Assembly: GCF_004349265.1 (NCBI RefSeq) | Contig: NZ_SMFL01000003.1 | Coordinates: 744,001 to 808,000 of the forward strand | Source of the DNA: Dyadobacter psychrotolerans | Lineage (GTDB): Bacteria > Bacteroidota > Bacteroidia > Cytophagales > Spirosomataceae | Direction of reading: 5' to 3' | Length of the DNA stretch: 64,000 nt | Shown: piece after piece, positions 17,388-25,406 of the stretch | Position numbering within the stretch: the stretch's first letter is position 1 | Layout: every line of letters begins with the position of its first letter | Notes under the pieces: generated by a model | What the model saw: only the letters and a program-made list of their open reading frames with translations | Database searches by the model: none | Told to the model about the DNA's origin: nothing | Translations under genes and position numbers: made by a program

Positions 17388-18234
17388 ACAAATGAAATGG
17401 GCCTTGCTCATTGGTACGCTGGCAATGCTGATGATGGCATTTTTTGTGATCTCATTTGTCATATATTATCAAAAAAAGAAATTTGAGGAGGAGAAAAAGC
17501 TGAATGAAATAGAAAAGAATTATAGCAAATTATTGCTGGATACTGCGCTCAATTCGGAGGAAACAGAACGCCGGCGCATCGCTCAGGATCTGCACGATGA
17601 CATTGGCACTATGCTCTCCCTCACCAAATTAAGCCTCAATCAGCTCAGCAAAAGAATTACTGAAAACGGAGAAAAAGAAGACCAGATTATGCGAAAGGCG
17701 CAGTCACTGGTTGAAGAAACGATTTTGCACGTGAGGCGTATTACCCGTGAACTTGTACCAACTACACTGGAAAGATTCGGACTTGCGGAAGCCATTGACG
17801 AATTCATCCATAAACTTGAAGAAGGGAACAATTTGACGATTTGTTTTCAGCCCGGCGAGGAAGAATTGCCCAGGCAGGGTCAAAAAATTGAACTTACGCT
17901 GTACCGGATTATGCAGGAACTGGTTAACAATGCCATAAAACATGGGCAGTGTTCCAAAATTGAAATTAGCTTGGAAATGAGCAAAGATTTCATCGGACTT
18001 CGTGTTGCAGACAACGGGATTGGATTTGATCCGGACATGATTAAAGAAGGAAAACTTGCGGGCCTTGGTTTACTAGGCATCGAAAGCAGGCTTGCCATCG
18101 TGAACGGCACGGTCCAGTACAGCAAAAACGCAACAGGCGGATCAACAGCGCTGACACAAATTCCTATGCAGGCTGTATCAAACAGTAAACCAGAGCCTTT
18201 ACATCCTTTTCGTCGTGAACGCGTGACCCTTTGA
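17374..18234 (+). CDS. Sensor histidine kinase, NarL/LuxR type (HisKA_3)
   Basis: 286 residues. One membrane segment (ALLIGTLAMLMMAFFVISFVI, about 6-26), a short coiled coil, then HisKA_3 with the phospho-acceptor in ERRRIAQDLHDDIGTM. The HATPase_c domain follows: N box ELVNNAIKHGQ, G1 VADNGIGFDPD, G2 AGLGLLGIESR. There is no periplasmic sensor loop, so the signal must come from the membrane segment or from the overlapping membrane protein upstream. The response regulator begins four bases after the stop, giving a complete two-component operon. Confidence 0.93.
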   Translation: MQDTEQMKWALLIGTLAMLMMAFFVISFVIYYQKKKFEEEKKLNEIEKNYSKLLLDTALNSEETERRRIAQDLHDDIGTMLSLTKLSLNQLSKRITENGEKEDQIMRKAQSLVEETILHVRRITRELVPTTLERFGLAEAIDEFIHKLEEGNNLTICFQPGEEELPRQGQKIELTLYRIMQELVNNAIKHGQCSKIEISLEMSKDFIGLRVADNGIGFDPDMIKEGKLAGLGLLGIESRLAIVNGTVQYSKNATGGSTALTQIPMQAVSNSKPEPLHPFRRERVTL

Positions 18235-18238
18235 TATT

Positions 18239-18895
18239 ATGAGCACACTAAAATTAGGCATCGCCGACGACCACGAACTTTTCCGCAAAGGTTTTATTTC
18301 CATGCTGAGCGGCATTCCTGATTTCGAGTTTATTCTGGAAGCTGCAAACGGACAGGAATTATTGGATAAACTTCCTTTTAACACACCGGACATCGTTTTC
18401 ATGGATCTTCAAATGCCGGTAATGGATGGAATCCAGGCAACCGAAGCTGCCTTTGAAAAATTCCCGAATATTAAGGTTATTGTCGTGTCGATGTACAACG
18501 AAGATCGTTTTGTGATTCACATGCTTGAAAAAGGTGTTCAGGGATATTTGTTAAAAGACACCAGTCCGGATGAAGTTGAAAAAGCGATCAGACGGGTTGC
18601 CGATGAAGGTTTTTACTACAACGATTTTGTTTCAAAAGCGATGCATCGTAAAATGGTGAACCGCCAGCCTAACAAACATCCCTTTTTCCCAAATGCATGT
18701 AATGTTGCCCTCTCTGCCAGGGAACAGGAGGTTTTACAGCTGATATGCGACGGACTTTCTACCGCAGAAATTGGTGAAAAGCTGTTTATCAGCATCCGTA
18801 CCGTTGAAGGACACCGGCTCAGGGTTCTTGAAAAAACGGGAACCAAAACCACTGCCGCCGCAGTTGCTTTTGCCTATAAAAATCAGTTGCTGTGA
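18239..18895 (+). CDS. LuxR/NarL-type response regulator
   Basis: 218 residues. Receiver domain 1-125: acidic pair near ADDHE, phosphorylated Asp in DIVFMDLQMPVMDGI, and Lys in GYLLKDTSPDE. The C-terminal LuxR helix-turn-helix reads LSAREQEVLQLICDGLSTAE then ISIRTVEGHRLRVLEKTG. It is phosphorylated by the kinase four bases upstream and binds DNA as a dimer. Targets are unknown; the adjacent unknown protein at 16200 and the cassette itself are natural candidates. Confidence 0.95.
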   Translation: MSTLKLGIADDHELFRKGFISMLSGIPDFEFILEAANGQELLDKLPFNTPDIVFMDLQMPVMDGIQATEAAFEKFPNIKVIVVSMYNEDRFVIHMLEKGVQGYLLKDTSPDEVEKAIRRVADEGFYYNDFVSKAMHRKMVNRQPNKHPFFPNACNVALSAREQEVLQLICDGLSTAEIGEKLFISIRTVEGHRLRVLEKTGTKTTAAAVAFAYKNQLL

Positions 18896-19028
18896 AAAAA
18901 ATCTGTAACGCAATTCCTGCTGACTTCTACATTTAATTACCAAATACGATTAAACGTTTGTATTGCATCGCCTGGAAATTACTCCGATTTTATGGTATCT
19001 TTCCAAAAGTAATCTGCACAATGATGCT

Positions 19029-19709
19029 ATGAGAGTTCTGATCGTTTGTACCAATCATGATAGCTATCCTACCAAATCCGGGAAAACCGGATTATGGCTT
19101 AGTGAACTGACCCACTTTTACGATTTAATGGTAAAAAGAAGAGTGCTGGTTGACATTGTCAGTCCCAAGGGAGGGAAAATTCCGATTGACGAAAGAAGTC
19201 TGGACTTAAAGGATGAGGTTAACCTGAAATATTCGGAAGATACAGTTTTTCAGTCCAAAATAAACAGCTCCCTTTCTCCTTCACAAATTCACGCCGGAGA
19301 ATATCGCCTGATCTACTTTGCCGGGGGAAACGGAGCCATGTGGGATTTCGCAGATAATACCGAATTACAGGAAATCACCAGAATCATTTATGAAAACAAC
19401 GGAACGGTAACCGCTGTTTGCCACGGTGTGTCCGGTTTGGTTAATGTAAAATTATCGGATGGAACTTTGCTGATTAAGGATAAATATCTGACCGGCTTTT
19501 CCAATATGGAAGAAACCCTGATGAGCTTTGTGAGTGAAGTTCCGTTTAATCTGGAAGACAAACTTAAAGAGCAGGGCGCGCATTATACCAAATCAATGAT
19601 TCCTTTTATTGAATTTATTGAGCTGGACGAACGGCTTATCACAGGTCAAAATCCCAATTCAGCAAGAAAAGTAGCCTCAAAGGCGTTGGAAGAGTTATTC
19701 GAAAAGTAA
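19029..19709 (+). CDS. DJ-1/PfpI-family (Hsp31-like) protein
   Basis: 226 residues from the ATG at 19029. An in-frame ATG at 18963 would add 22 residues before the first beta strand (MRVLIVCTNHD), which normally begins the domain. The nucleophile elbow is TAVCHGVSGL, with the conserved Cys-His and an upstream Glu region. The longer insert 'SPKGGKIPIDERS' is typical of the Hsp31/type-1 glutamine-amidotransferase-like branch, whose members act as glyoxalase III, chaperone or deglycase. Single gene, followed by a long imperfect hairpin shared with rfbC. Confidence 0.88.
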   Translation: MRVLIVCTNHDSYPTKSGKTGLWLSELTHFYDLMVKRRVLVDIVSPKGGKIPIDERSLDLKDEVNLKYSEDTVFQSKINSSLSPSQIHAGEYRLIYFAGGNGAMWDFADNTELQEITRIIYENNGTVTAVCHGVSGLVNVKLSDGTLLIKDKYLTGFSNMEETLMSFVSEVPFNLEDKLKEQGAHYTKSMIPFIEFIELDERLITGQNPNSARKVASKALEELFEK

Positions 19710-19721
19710 GTCTTTGGATTG

Positions 19722-19813
19722 TTTCACGCAGAGGACGCAAAGTAAAACGCAGAGGCCGCGAAGAAAAAAAATCTTGGCGCGCTCTGCGTTAAAATCTTTT
19801 ACTCTGCGTGAAA
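19722..19813. repeat. Long imperfect palindrome between DJ-1 gene and rfbC
   Basis: Outer arms TTTCACGCAGAG (19722-19733 and 19802-19813) pair perfectly over 12 bp. Inner arms AACGCAGAG (19746-19754 and 19782-19790) pair over 9 bp, with further GC-rich pairing at the centre. The right arm ends two bases from the rfbC stop codon. It may terminate both convergent genes. 'ACGCAGAG' hairpins like this are often dispersed in environmental bacterial genomes, so it is probably a repeat family member. Confidence 0.6.
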
Positions 19814-19815
19814 TT

Positions 19816-20361
19816 TTACTTCCTGATTTCTCCAAACAATTCCCTAAACGTCGGCAGAATAATATCTTTTTCGGAGACAATCGGATTTTCGATTCCCCAG
19901 TCGATACCAAGCTCGGGATCATTCCAGAGAATTCCGGACTCTGATTCTTTATTATAAATATTGGTGCACTTGTAGCTAAAAATTGAATCTTCCAGCGCAA
20001 CAAAACCGTGAGCAAAACCTTCAGGCACAAAAGCCATGTTATTGGTATCACTTCTTAATTCAAAAACTTCATGTTTACCGAAAGTCGGTGATTCCGGACG
20101 AATGTCTACCGCAACATCCAGCACTCTACCAGAAATAACACGAACCAGCTTGCCTTGCGCAAAGGGAGCTTTCTGAAAATGTAAACCTCTCACTACGCCT
20201 TTTATGGAAAAAGACTGATTATCCTGTACGAAATTGGTGGGAAGTCCCAGCTTTTTAAACCATCCTTCACTGTAAGATTCGAAAAACAGACCACGGTCGT
20301 CTTCAAAAACGCGTGGAATTATTTCAACTAAACCTTCGATGGATGTTTCCCTGATCTGCAT
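19816..20361 (-). CDS. rfbC: dTDP-4-dehydrorhamnose 3,5-epimerase
   Basis: 181 residues, the family length. RfbC (RmlC) epimerises dTDP-4-keto-6-deoxyglucose at C3 and C5, the third step of dTDP-L-rhamnose synthesis. The cupin core is clear: VVRGLHFQKAPFAQGKLVRV with the catalytic His, DVAVDIRPESPTFGKHEVFE, FVPEGFAHGFVALED and the lid region near LPTFRELFGE. No other rml gene is nearby, so the rest of the pathway must be elsewhere. Confidence 0.96.
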   Translation of the reverse strand: MQIRETSIEGLVEIIPRVFEDDRGLFFESYSEGWFKKLGLPTNFVQDNQSFSIKGVVRGLHFQKAPFAQGKLVRVISGRVLDVAVDIRPESPTFGKHEVFELRSDTNNMAFVPEGFAHGFVALEDSIFSYKCTNIYNKESESGILWNDPELGIDWGIENPIVSEKDIILPTFRELFGEIRK

Positions 20362-20412
20362 AGGCCCTTGTTAATTTGTTGGTGGTTGGTACGTAATTGC
20401 TTTATCTGCGGA

Positions 20413-20420
20413 CAAATTTA
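20413..20420 (-). promoter_or_regulatory. Candidate -7 element of rfbC
   Basis: On the minus strand TAAATTTG matches TAnnTTTG, about 52 bases upstream of the rfbC start. No clear -33 TTG is present at the right spacing. Confidence 0.35.
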
Positions 20421-20468
20421 TGAATCTATTGTCATAGGTTGTAATTTCGGCGCAATATTTCGAAAATC

Positions 20469-21314
20469 ATGACGCATAAAACACTTTTTGAACAAATTTC
20501 CCTGAAGAAATCTTACCTCTGCGTAGGACTCGATACCGACATCCGCAAGATACCTGCACATTTGTTAAAAGAAGCAGATCCTGTATTTGCCTTTAACAAG
20601 CAGATTATCGATGCAACACTGGATTTCTGTGTTTCTTATAAACCAAACATTGCCTTTTACGAGGCCATGGGAGCGAAGGGTTGGGAAAGTCTTCAAAAAA
20701 CAATTGAATACATCCCGAAGAGCCATTTTACGATCGCTGATGCGAAACGCGGCGACATCGGAAATACATCCGGACTTTATGCCCGTACTTTTTTTGATCC
20801 AACATCATCAGGACTTAGTTTTGATTCGGTTACCGTTGCACCGTACATGGGAAGCGATTCGGTACTTCCTTTTCTGGAATTTGAAAATAAGTGGGTAATC
20901 CTTCTGGCTTTAACAAGTAATTCGGGAAGTGCTGATTTTCAGCGTATCACAGCTGACGACAAACCGCTTTTTGAACATGTTCTGATAAAATCGCAGGAAT
21001 GGGCCGGCGCTGACCGCATGATGTACGTTGTGGGTGCTACACAGGCAAAAGATCTTAAATACATCCGTGGTATTGTACCTGATCATTTTCTACTTGTTCC
21101 CGGTGTCGGCGCGCAGGGTGGAAGCTTGGAAGAAGTTTCTAAATATGGTATGAACAAAAGCTGTGGTTTACTGATCAACGCTTCAAGAAGTATAATTTAT
21201 GCAGGTAACGGAACCGACTTTGCTATAAAAGCAGGAGAAGAAGCCCAACGCATGCAACAGGAAATGGCTGTTTATCTTGATAAATATTGCAACCAGATCG
21301 AGCGGCCATTCTAA
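20469..21314 (+). CDS. pyrF: Orotidine 5'-phosphate decarboxylase (subfamily 2)
   Basis: 281 residues, the longer subfamily-2 form. It decarboxylates OMP to UMP in the last step of de novo pyrimidine synthesis. The catalytic motif [19 protein letters not shown] is intact. [13 protein letters not shown] opens the barrel, and [15 protein letters not shown] with [10 protein letters not shown] forms the phosphate-binding end. lysA begins 30 bases downstream on the same strand, suggesting cotranscription though the pathways differ. Confidence 0.97.
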   Translation: MTHKTLFEQISLKKSYLCVGLDTDIRKIPAHLLKEADPVFAFNKQIIDATLDFCVSYKPNIAFYEAMGAKGWESLQKTIEYIPKSHFTIADAKRGDIGNTSGLYARTFFDPTSSGLSFDSVTVAPYMGSDSVLPFLEFENKWVILLALTSNSGSADFQRITADDKPLFEHVLIKSQEWAGADRMMYVVGATQAKDLKYIRGIVPDHFLLVPGVGAQGGSLEEVSKYGMNKSCGLLINASRSIIYAGNGTDFAIKAGEEAQRMQQEMAVYLDKYCNQIERPF

Positions 21315-21344
21315 TTTTTTTATTCAAAATCCATTATTTTTTCG

Positions 21345-22574
21345 ATGCAACTTTCCGAACAAAATACATATACAATCCAGGGAATTGACCCAATTCGATT
21401 GACAGAAACCTACGGCAGCCCTCTTTACGTTTACGACGGAGCTACGATCAGACGTAAAGTTGCCGAGCTTCAGCATGCCTTTTCAGGTGTGAATATGAAA
21501 ATAAAATTTGCCTGTAAAGCCAATACAAATCTTTCCATTCTACGTTTGATGCGGGAAATTGGTGTGGAGCTTGACGTTGTTTCGCCGGGCGAATTTGAAA
21601 TGGGCAAACTTGCAGGATATGAAGGCAATCAAATCACCTTTACGCCAAGCGGAGTACCTTTTTCGGAGGTAAAAACAGCAGTTGAAGCTGGTGCGATTGT
21701 CAATGTAGACAGCCTTCCGCTGCTCGAATGGTTTGGACAGACTTATGGAAACACAAAACCATGCCTGATACGAATCAAACCAAACGTAGCTGCCGGCGGT
21801 AACATTAAAATCATGACGGCGCATGCAGATTCTAAATTCGGAATTTCCGTTCTTTTGTTAGATCAGATTCTGGAAATCGTAAAAAAATACGATATCAAAA
21901 TTATTGGTCTTCATCAGCATACGGGTTCTGACATTAAAGACGCCGAGCCATTTTTACAGGTTGCAGATATTCTTTTTGAAACTGCCAAACATTTTCCTGA
22001 TCTTGAAATTATTGATCTCGGCGGTGGTTTCAAGGTTTCTTATTTGCCAGGCGATGCCGTTACAGATATGGAATTACTTGGAAATAAAATATCGGAGCGC
22101 TTCAAAAACTTCTGCTCCGAATATGGCCGCGAGTTACAGCTTTGGTTTGAGCCGGGAAAATTCCTGGTGAGCGAATCCGGATACCTGCTGGTTACTACCA
22201 CGGTTGTGAAAGAAGATCCTGCACGTAATTTCGTTCATGTAGATTCGGGATTGAATCATCTGATACGTCCGATGATGTACGGTTCTTACCATCACATCCT
22301 CAACGTTTCTAACCCAAGCGGCGAAGAAAAACCATATAATGTTGTCGGTTACATTTGTGAAACAGACACATTTGCAACGGACAGAAATCTACCGGAAGTA
22401 CGTCAGGGTGATACGCTCGCATTTTTGAATGCAGGCGCTTACGGCTTTTCAATGAGTTCAAATTACAACGCCCGTTTTCGCCCTGCGGAAGTACTGGTGG
22501 ATAACGGCCAGGAAAAACTTATTCGCAGAAGGGAGAATTTGGAGGATCTTTTGACTTCGCAGGAGGGTTTGTAA
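21345..22574 (+). CDS. lysA: Diaminopimelate decarboxylase
   Basis: 409 residues of the fold type III PLP enzyme that makes L-lysine from meso-diaminopimelate. The PLP lysine is in IKFACKANTNLSILR, the phosphate site in IIDLGGGFKV, the specificity region around IGLHQHTGSDI, and the C-terminal catalytic CETDTFATDRNLPEV and GAYGFSMSSNYN motifs are all intact. It follows pyrF by 30 bases. The start at 21345 gives the normal short N-terminal extension ahead of PLYVYDGATIR. Confidence 0.96.
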   Translation: MQLSEQNTYTIQGIDPIRLTETYGSPLYVYDGATIRRKVAELQHAFSGVNMKIKFACKANTNLSILRLMREIGVELDVVSPGEFEMGKLAGYEGNQITFTPSGVPFSEVKTAVEAGAIVNVDSLPLLEWFGQTYGNTKPCLIRIKPNVAAGGNIKIMTAHADSKFGISVLLLDQILEIVKKYDIKIIGLHQHTGSDIKDAEPFLQVADILFETAKHFPDLEIIDLGGGFKVSYLPGDAVTDMELLGNKISERFKNFCSEYGRELQLWFEPGKFLVSESGYLLVTTTVVKEDPARNFVHVDSGLNHLIRPMMYGSYHHILNVSNPSGEEKPYNVVGYICETDTFATDRNLPEVRQGDTLAFLNAGAYGFSMSSNYNARFRPAEVLVDNGQEKLIRRRENLEDLLTSQEGL

Positions 22575-22635
22575 ATTCTAAAGAGAACGGGTTTCCTCGT
22601 AAAAATCTGGTTACCAAAATGTTCGTTTGATTTTT

Positions 22636-22643
22636 TATATTTG
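22636..22643 (+). promoter_or_regulatory. Candidate -7 element of the toxin-antitoxin operon
   Basis: TATATTTG matches TAnnTTTG 16 bases before the antitoxin ATG; the leader would be about 10 bases. The -33 site is weak. Confidence 0.45.
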
Positions 22644-22658
22644 TAAAAAGAATCGATT

Positions 22659-22874
22659 ATGGAATTAACAGTCAACATTCCGGATAAAGACCTTACTTTC
22701 TTTAGAGAACTTCTGAAAAAATTTCAATATCAGGAGGTTCAGGTTAACCAAAGCCTGAATTCTGAGGATGAGGAGTTTATTCAGGATTTAAAGGAAGGAA
22801 TGAAAGATGTTGAGTTACATCTGGCCGGCAAAAAACAACTAAAAACTGCCAACGAGCTTTGGAATGAGCTTTGA
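22659..22874 (+). CDS. Putative antitoxin of a RelE/ParE-type module
   Basis: 71 residues, acidic and helical. The first half (MELTVNIPDKDLTFFRELLK) resembles the short beta-strand plus helix start of many Bacteroidota antitoxins, and the rest (NSEDEEFIQDLKEGMKDVEL) is an acidic tail suited to wrapping a basic toxin. No DNA-binding fold can be named. It overlaps the toxin gene by 11 bases, the usual antitoxin-first arrangement. The assignment rests mainly on size, acidity and position. Confidence 0.68.
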   Translation: MELTVNIPDKDLTFFRELLKKFQYQEVQVNQSLNSEDEEFIQDLKEGMKDVELHLAGKKQLKTANELWNEL

Positions 22875-23199
22875 GATAATTGTCGTTGAATCATTTGAAA
22901 AGCAAATAAAGAGACTTGCTAAGAAGTATAAGTCTCTCAAAGAAGACATAAAGCCACTTTTTGGGTCGCTCGAAAACAATCCCATACAAGGAGACTATTT
23001 AGGTAATGATTGCTATAAAATAAGGTTAGGTATTTCGTCCAAAGGAAAAGGAAAACGAGGAGGCAGCAGAGTTATATTTTGTGTGAAAGTCGTTAATCAA
23101 AAAGTTTATCTCCTTTCTATTTATGACAAATCCGAAAAAGAAAATCTGGAAGATTCGGAGTTACTGATACTCTTGAAACTGGCAGGAATTTTGAATTAA
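22864..23199 (+). CDS. RelE/ParE-superfamily toxin
   Basis: 111 residues, basic. MSFEIIVVESFEKQIKRLAKKYKSLKED is the helical hairpin of the RelE/ParE fold; CYKIRLGISSKGKGKRGGSR and VIFCVKVVNQKVYLLSIYDK are the central beta sheet; KENLEDSELLILLKLAG is the C-terminal helix. RelE relatives cleave mRNA on the ribosome and ParE relatives poison gyrase; which applies here cannot be told. It overlaps the antitoxin frame by 11 bases, so the pair is translationally coupled. Confidence 0.82.
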   Translation: MSFEIIVVESFEKQIKRLAKKYKSLKEDIKPLFGSLENNPIQGDYLGNDCYKIRLGISSKGKGKRGGSRVIFCVKVVNQKVYLLSIYDKSEKENLEDSELLILLKLAGILN

Positions 23200-23203
23200 T
23201 TCA

Positions 23204-23250
23204 AACAACAAATTCGTCTGCTAATAGATATAACAGACGACTTTGTTGTT
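23204..23250. terminator. Strong bidirectional terminator
   Basis: Two 17-base arms (23204-23220 and 23234-23250) pair with a single mismatch around a 13-base loop, between the convergent toxin and GH5-like genes. Confidence 0.75.
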
Positions 23251-23263
23251 AAAGATCAGCTTA

Positions 23264-24427
23264 TTACTTAGAAGCAGTCAATTTCCTTATCAAATCCGTC
23301 TCCTCTTTTTTGTAAGGCGTTCCGTCTTTTCTAAAAATGTCGTGAAACCATAAATCAGGTTCTTTGGTATACGTTTTTCTCCAGCTATCCCAGGGATAGA
23401 TGGTTTGCGATTTCCCGTCAACCAGTCCCCAGTTAATTGCACCTACATTATACTTTTTAGCAATTGGTAGTGACCCTTCAAAAAAGCTGCCGTTTCCTCT
23501 TGACATATATTCTGTACAAATCATCGGACGATCGTACTGCTGTAATTGTTTGATACGTTTTTCGAATTCCTGAGCACTGTCGTAGTTATGGAACGAAATA
23601 ACATCAGATTGGTCGATACTTACTTTTTCAATTGGCTTCAAAGTTTCGTGAGAAGTCCAATCACCCGCCCAGACACCAACTGTCAACGGCTGCGAAGGAT
23701 TTTCAGATCTTGCCCATGCAAAAGCCTCTGTCATTAACGGCAAAACGTAATCCGTTTTGTTTTTCAATTCAATCTTGCCATAAGAACTGTCATTGCCATT
23801 ATCCGGCTCGTTCCAGATATCCCAGGCTAATACGCGATCATCGTTAGCAAAGGCTGCGATAGTGCCTTTCACATATCTTTCCAGACGAGGATACTGTGTA
23901 CTGTCTTTCAGCGCATCATGACCCGGGCTTTGTACCCAACCCGAATTGTGCACACCCGGCTTTGGAGCACGCTGCGTTCCTAATTTTGGAAAAGGATCCC
24001 AGCATGAATCAAAAAGTACAAAAACAGGTTTAATTTTATGTTTTTCCGTAATATCAAGAAACACATCCAGCCTTTTAAAAAAGCCTACAGAATCCTGCTG
24101 ATACAATAAATCGTGCAGATAAACACGCATCGTATTCATGCCAATACCTTCTGCCCAACCTAATTCGCGATTGATGGTTGCCGTATCAAAAGAAGCTTCC
24201 TGAAACATTTCCAGCTGATTGATCGCTGTGCTTGGCAAAAAGTCTGCACCAACAAGCCAGCCTTGTTTTGCATACCATTCCTTGGCCTGTTCCTTAGTCC
24301 AGATTTCCCTTCCCGCAGACTGTTCAGTCGCTGCTGCTTCTTCCTCTTTCTCGTCGGTTTTCTTATTGCAATTCTGAAGAGAAAGTCCGATCAGAAGAGT
24401 TAGAAAAGATATTTTGATAAACTTCAT
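23264..24427 (-). CDS. GH5-like (cellulase-family) lipoprotein glycoside hydrolase
   Basis: 387 residues. Lipoprotein signal with Cys near residue 20 (IGLSLQNC), followed by Lys, Asp and Glu-rich residues that in Bacteroidota favour surface export. The TIM barrel carries AWDIWNEPDNG (acid/base Glu after Asn) and MICTEYMSRG (nucleophile Glu), as in clan A beta-mannanases and cellulases. Substrate cannot be fixed; a beta-linked mannan or glucan is plausible. It is the last gene of the minus-strand sugar locus and lies 47 bases after the isomerase, probably in the same transcript. Confidence 0.85.
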   Translation of the reverse strand: MKFIKISFLTLLIGLSLQNCNKKTDEKEEEAAATEQSAGREIWTKEQAKEWYAKQGWLVGADFLPSTAINQLEMFQEASFDTATINRELGWAEGIGMNTMRVYLHDLLYQQDSVGFFKRLDVFLDITEKHKIKPVFVLFDSCWDPFPKLGTQRAPKPGVHNSGWVQSPGHDALKDSTQYPRLERYVKGTIAAFANDDRVLAWDIWNEPDNGNDSSYGKIELKNKTDYVLPLMTEAFAWARSENPSQPLTVGVWAGDWTSHETLKPIEKVSIDQSDVISFHNYDSAQEFEKRIKQLQQYDRPMICTEYMSRGNGSFFEGSLPIAKKYNVGAINWGLVDGKSQTIYPWDSWRKTYTKEPDLWFHDIFRKDGTPYKKEETDLIRKLTASK

Positions 24428-24474
24428 TATTTGTCTTTTTATAAATACAACAATAAATACGCTCCCTTTTCAAA

Positions 24475-25323
24475 CTAGGAAAACAGCTTTTTGTAAAAAG
24501 CCAGTCCTTCGCTTGCCAGCTCATCCGCACTGTTTGCAAGGGGCCGCCAGATACACGCAGCCCTTGCAAGTTCTTTGGATGGCTGTCCAAATGTTTCTAT
24601 CACCACGGCTCCGTCGTAACCAACTTCAACAAGTGCATCTCTGATACCTTCCCATTCCAAATGTCCCGTTCCAGGCGTTCCCCTGTCGCTTTCATTTCCC
24701 TGAATGTGGCAAAGCAAATCTTTTCCAATCTTACGAATGGATGCTGGAATGTCCTTTTCTTCAATATTGGAATGAAAAGTATCCAAAACAATTTTAAGAT
24801 TGCTGCTTCCAACTTGGTTGACGATAGAAAGTGCCTGATCCACCGTATTAACCATATCCGTTTCGAAACGATTCAGTGGTTCAAGACCCACAACTACGCC
24901 GTGATCAGCCGCAATTTTCCCAATTTCTGCCAGTGTTTCAACACACCAGGCACGCTCCTGTTTTTTTTGTTCATCAGAAACCAGGCGCGTTTTACCAACT
25001 GCGGAATAAACCGGTCCACCGAAAATAGGACTGCCTACATCAGCTGCAATTTTAATACAATCGACGATGTATTGTTTTCCCAATTCCCTGAAAGCAGGTT
25101 CCGTACTTGAAATATCACGTTCCATGCCAAAGGCACCGCTGATCGTAATTTTCAGATCAAGATCTTTCGCAGCATCCTTAATTAATCTCCAGTCGATAAT
25201 GCTGGTGTCTTCTACGGCTATTTCTATAATGTCATAGCCCATATTTTTTACTTTGAGTAACAAATCAATGTTTTCTGTTGAAAACGGTGACACCCAAATG
25301 AACGTACTGGCTCCGAATAACAT
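24475..25323 (-). CDS. Sugar phosphate isomerase/epimerase (AP-endonuclease-2 fold)
   Basis: 282 residues from the ATG at 25323, which gives MLFGASTFIWVSPF at the start of the barrel; the open frame runs 45 bases further up into a palindrome. The metal ligands of the D-tagatose/D-psicose 3-epimerase type are in place: Glu in VGLEPLNRFETD, Asp-His in VLDTFHSNIEE, His in CHIQGNESDRG and Glu in AVVIETFGQP. It likely interconverts ketoses or ketose-like inositol intermediates in the cytosol. It sits between a Gfo/Idh/MocA oxidoreductase and a GH5-like lipoprotein, a pairing usual for oxidised-sugar catabolism. Confidence 0.87.
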   Translation of the reverse strand: MLFGASTFIWVSPFSTENIDLLLKVKNMGYDIIEIAVEDTSIIDWRLIKDAAKDLDLKITISGAFGMERDISSTEPAFRELGKQYIVDCIKIAADVGSPIFGGPVYSAVGKTRLVSDEQKKQERAWCVETLAEIGKIAADHGVVVGLEPLNRFETDMVNTVDQALSIVNQVGSSNLKIVLDTFHSNIEEKDIPASIRKIGKDLLCHIQGNESDRGTPGTGHLEWEGIRDALVEVGYDGAVVIETFGQPSKELARAACIWRPLANSADELASEGLAFYKKLFS

Positions 25324-25361
25324 GGTTTTTGTTTTAACAATCAGGCCAAACGAGACGAGAT

Positions 25362-25386
25362 TTTCCAAGTTTTGAAAACTTGGAAA
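25362..25386. repeat. 25-bp perfect palindrome
   Basis: TTTCCAAGTTTT, a central G, then the exact complement, 39 bases upstream of the isomerase start and 20 bases after the oxidoreductase stop. AAAACTTGGAA recurs at 25416-25426 inside the end of the oxidoreductase gene. No T run follows on either side, so it is not a simple terminator. Confidence 0.6.
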
Positions 25387-25406
25387 GTCTTTACCTCTGG
25401 CAAATA

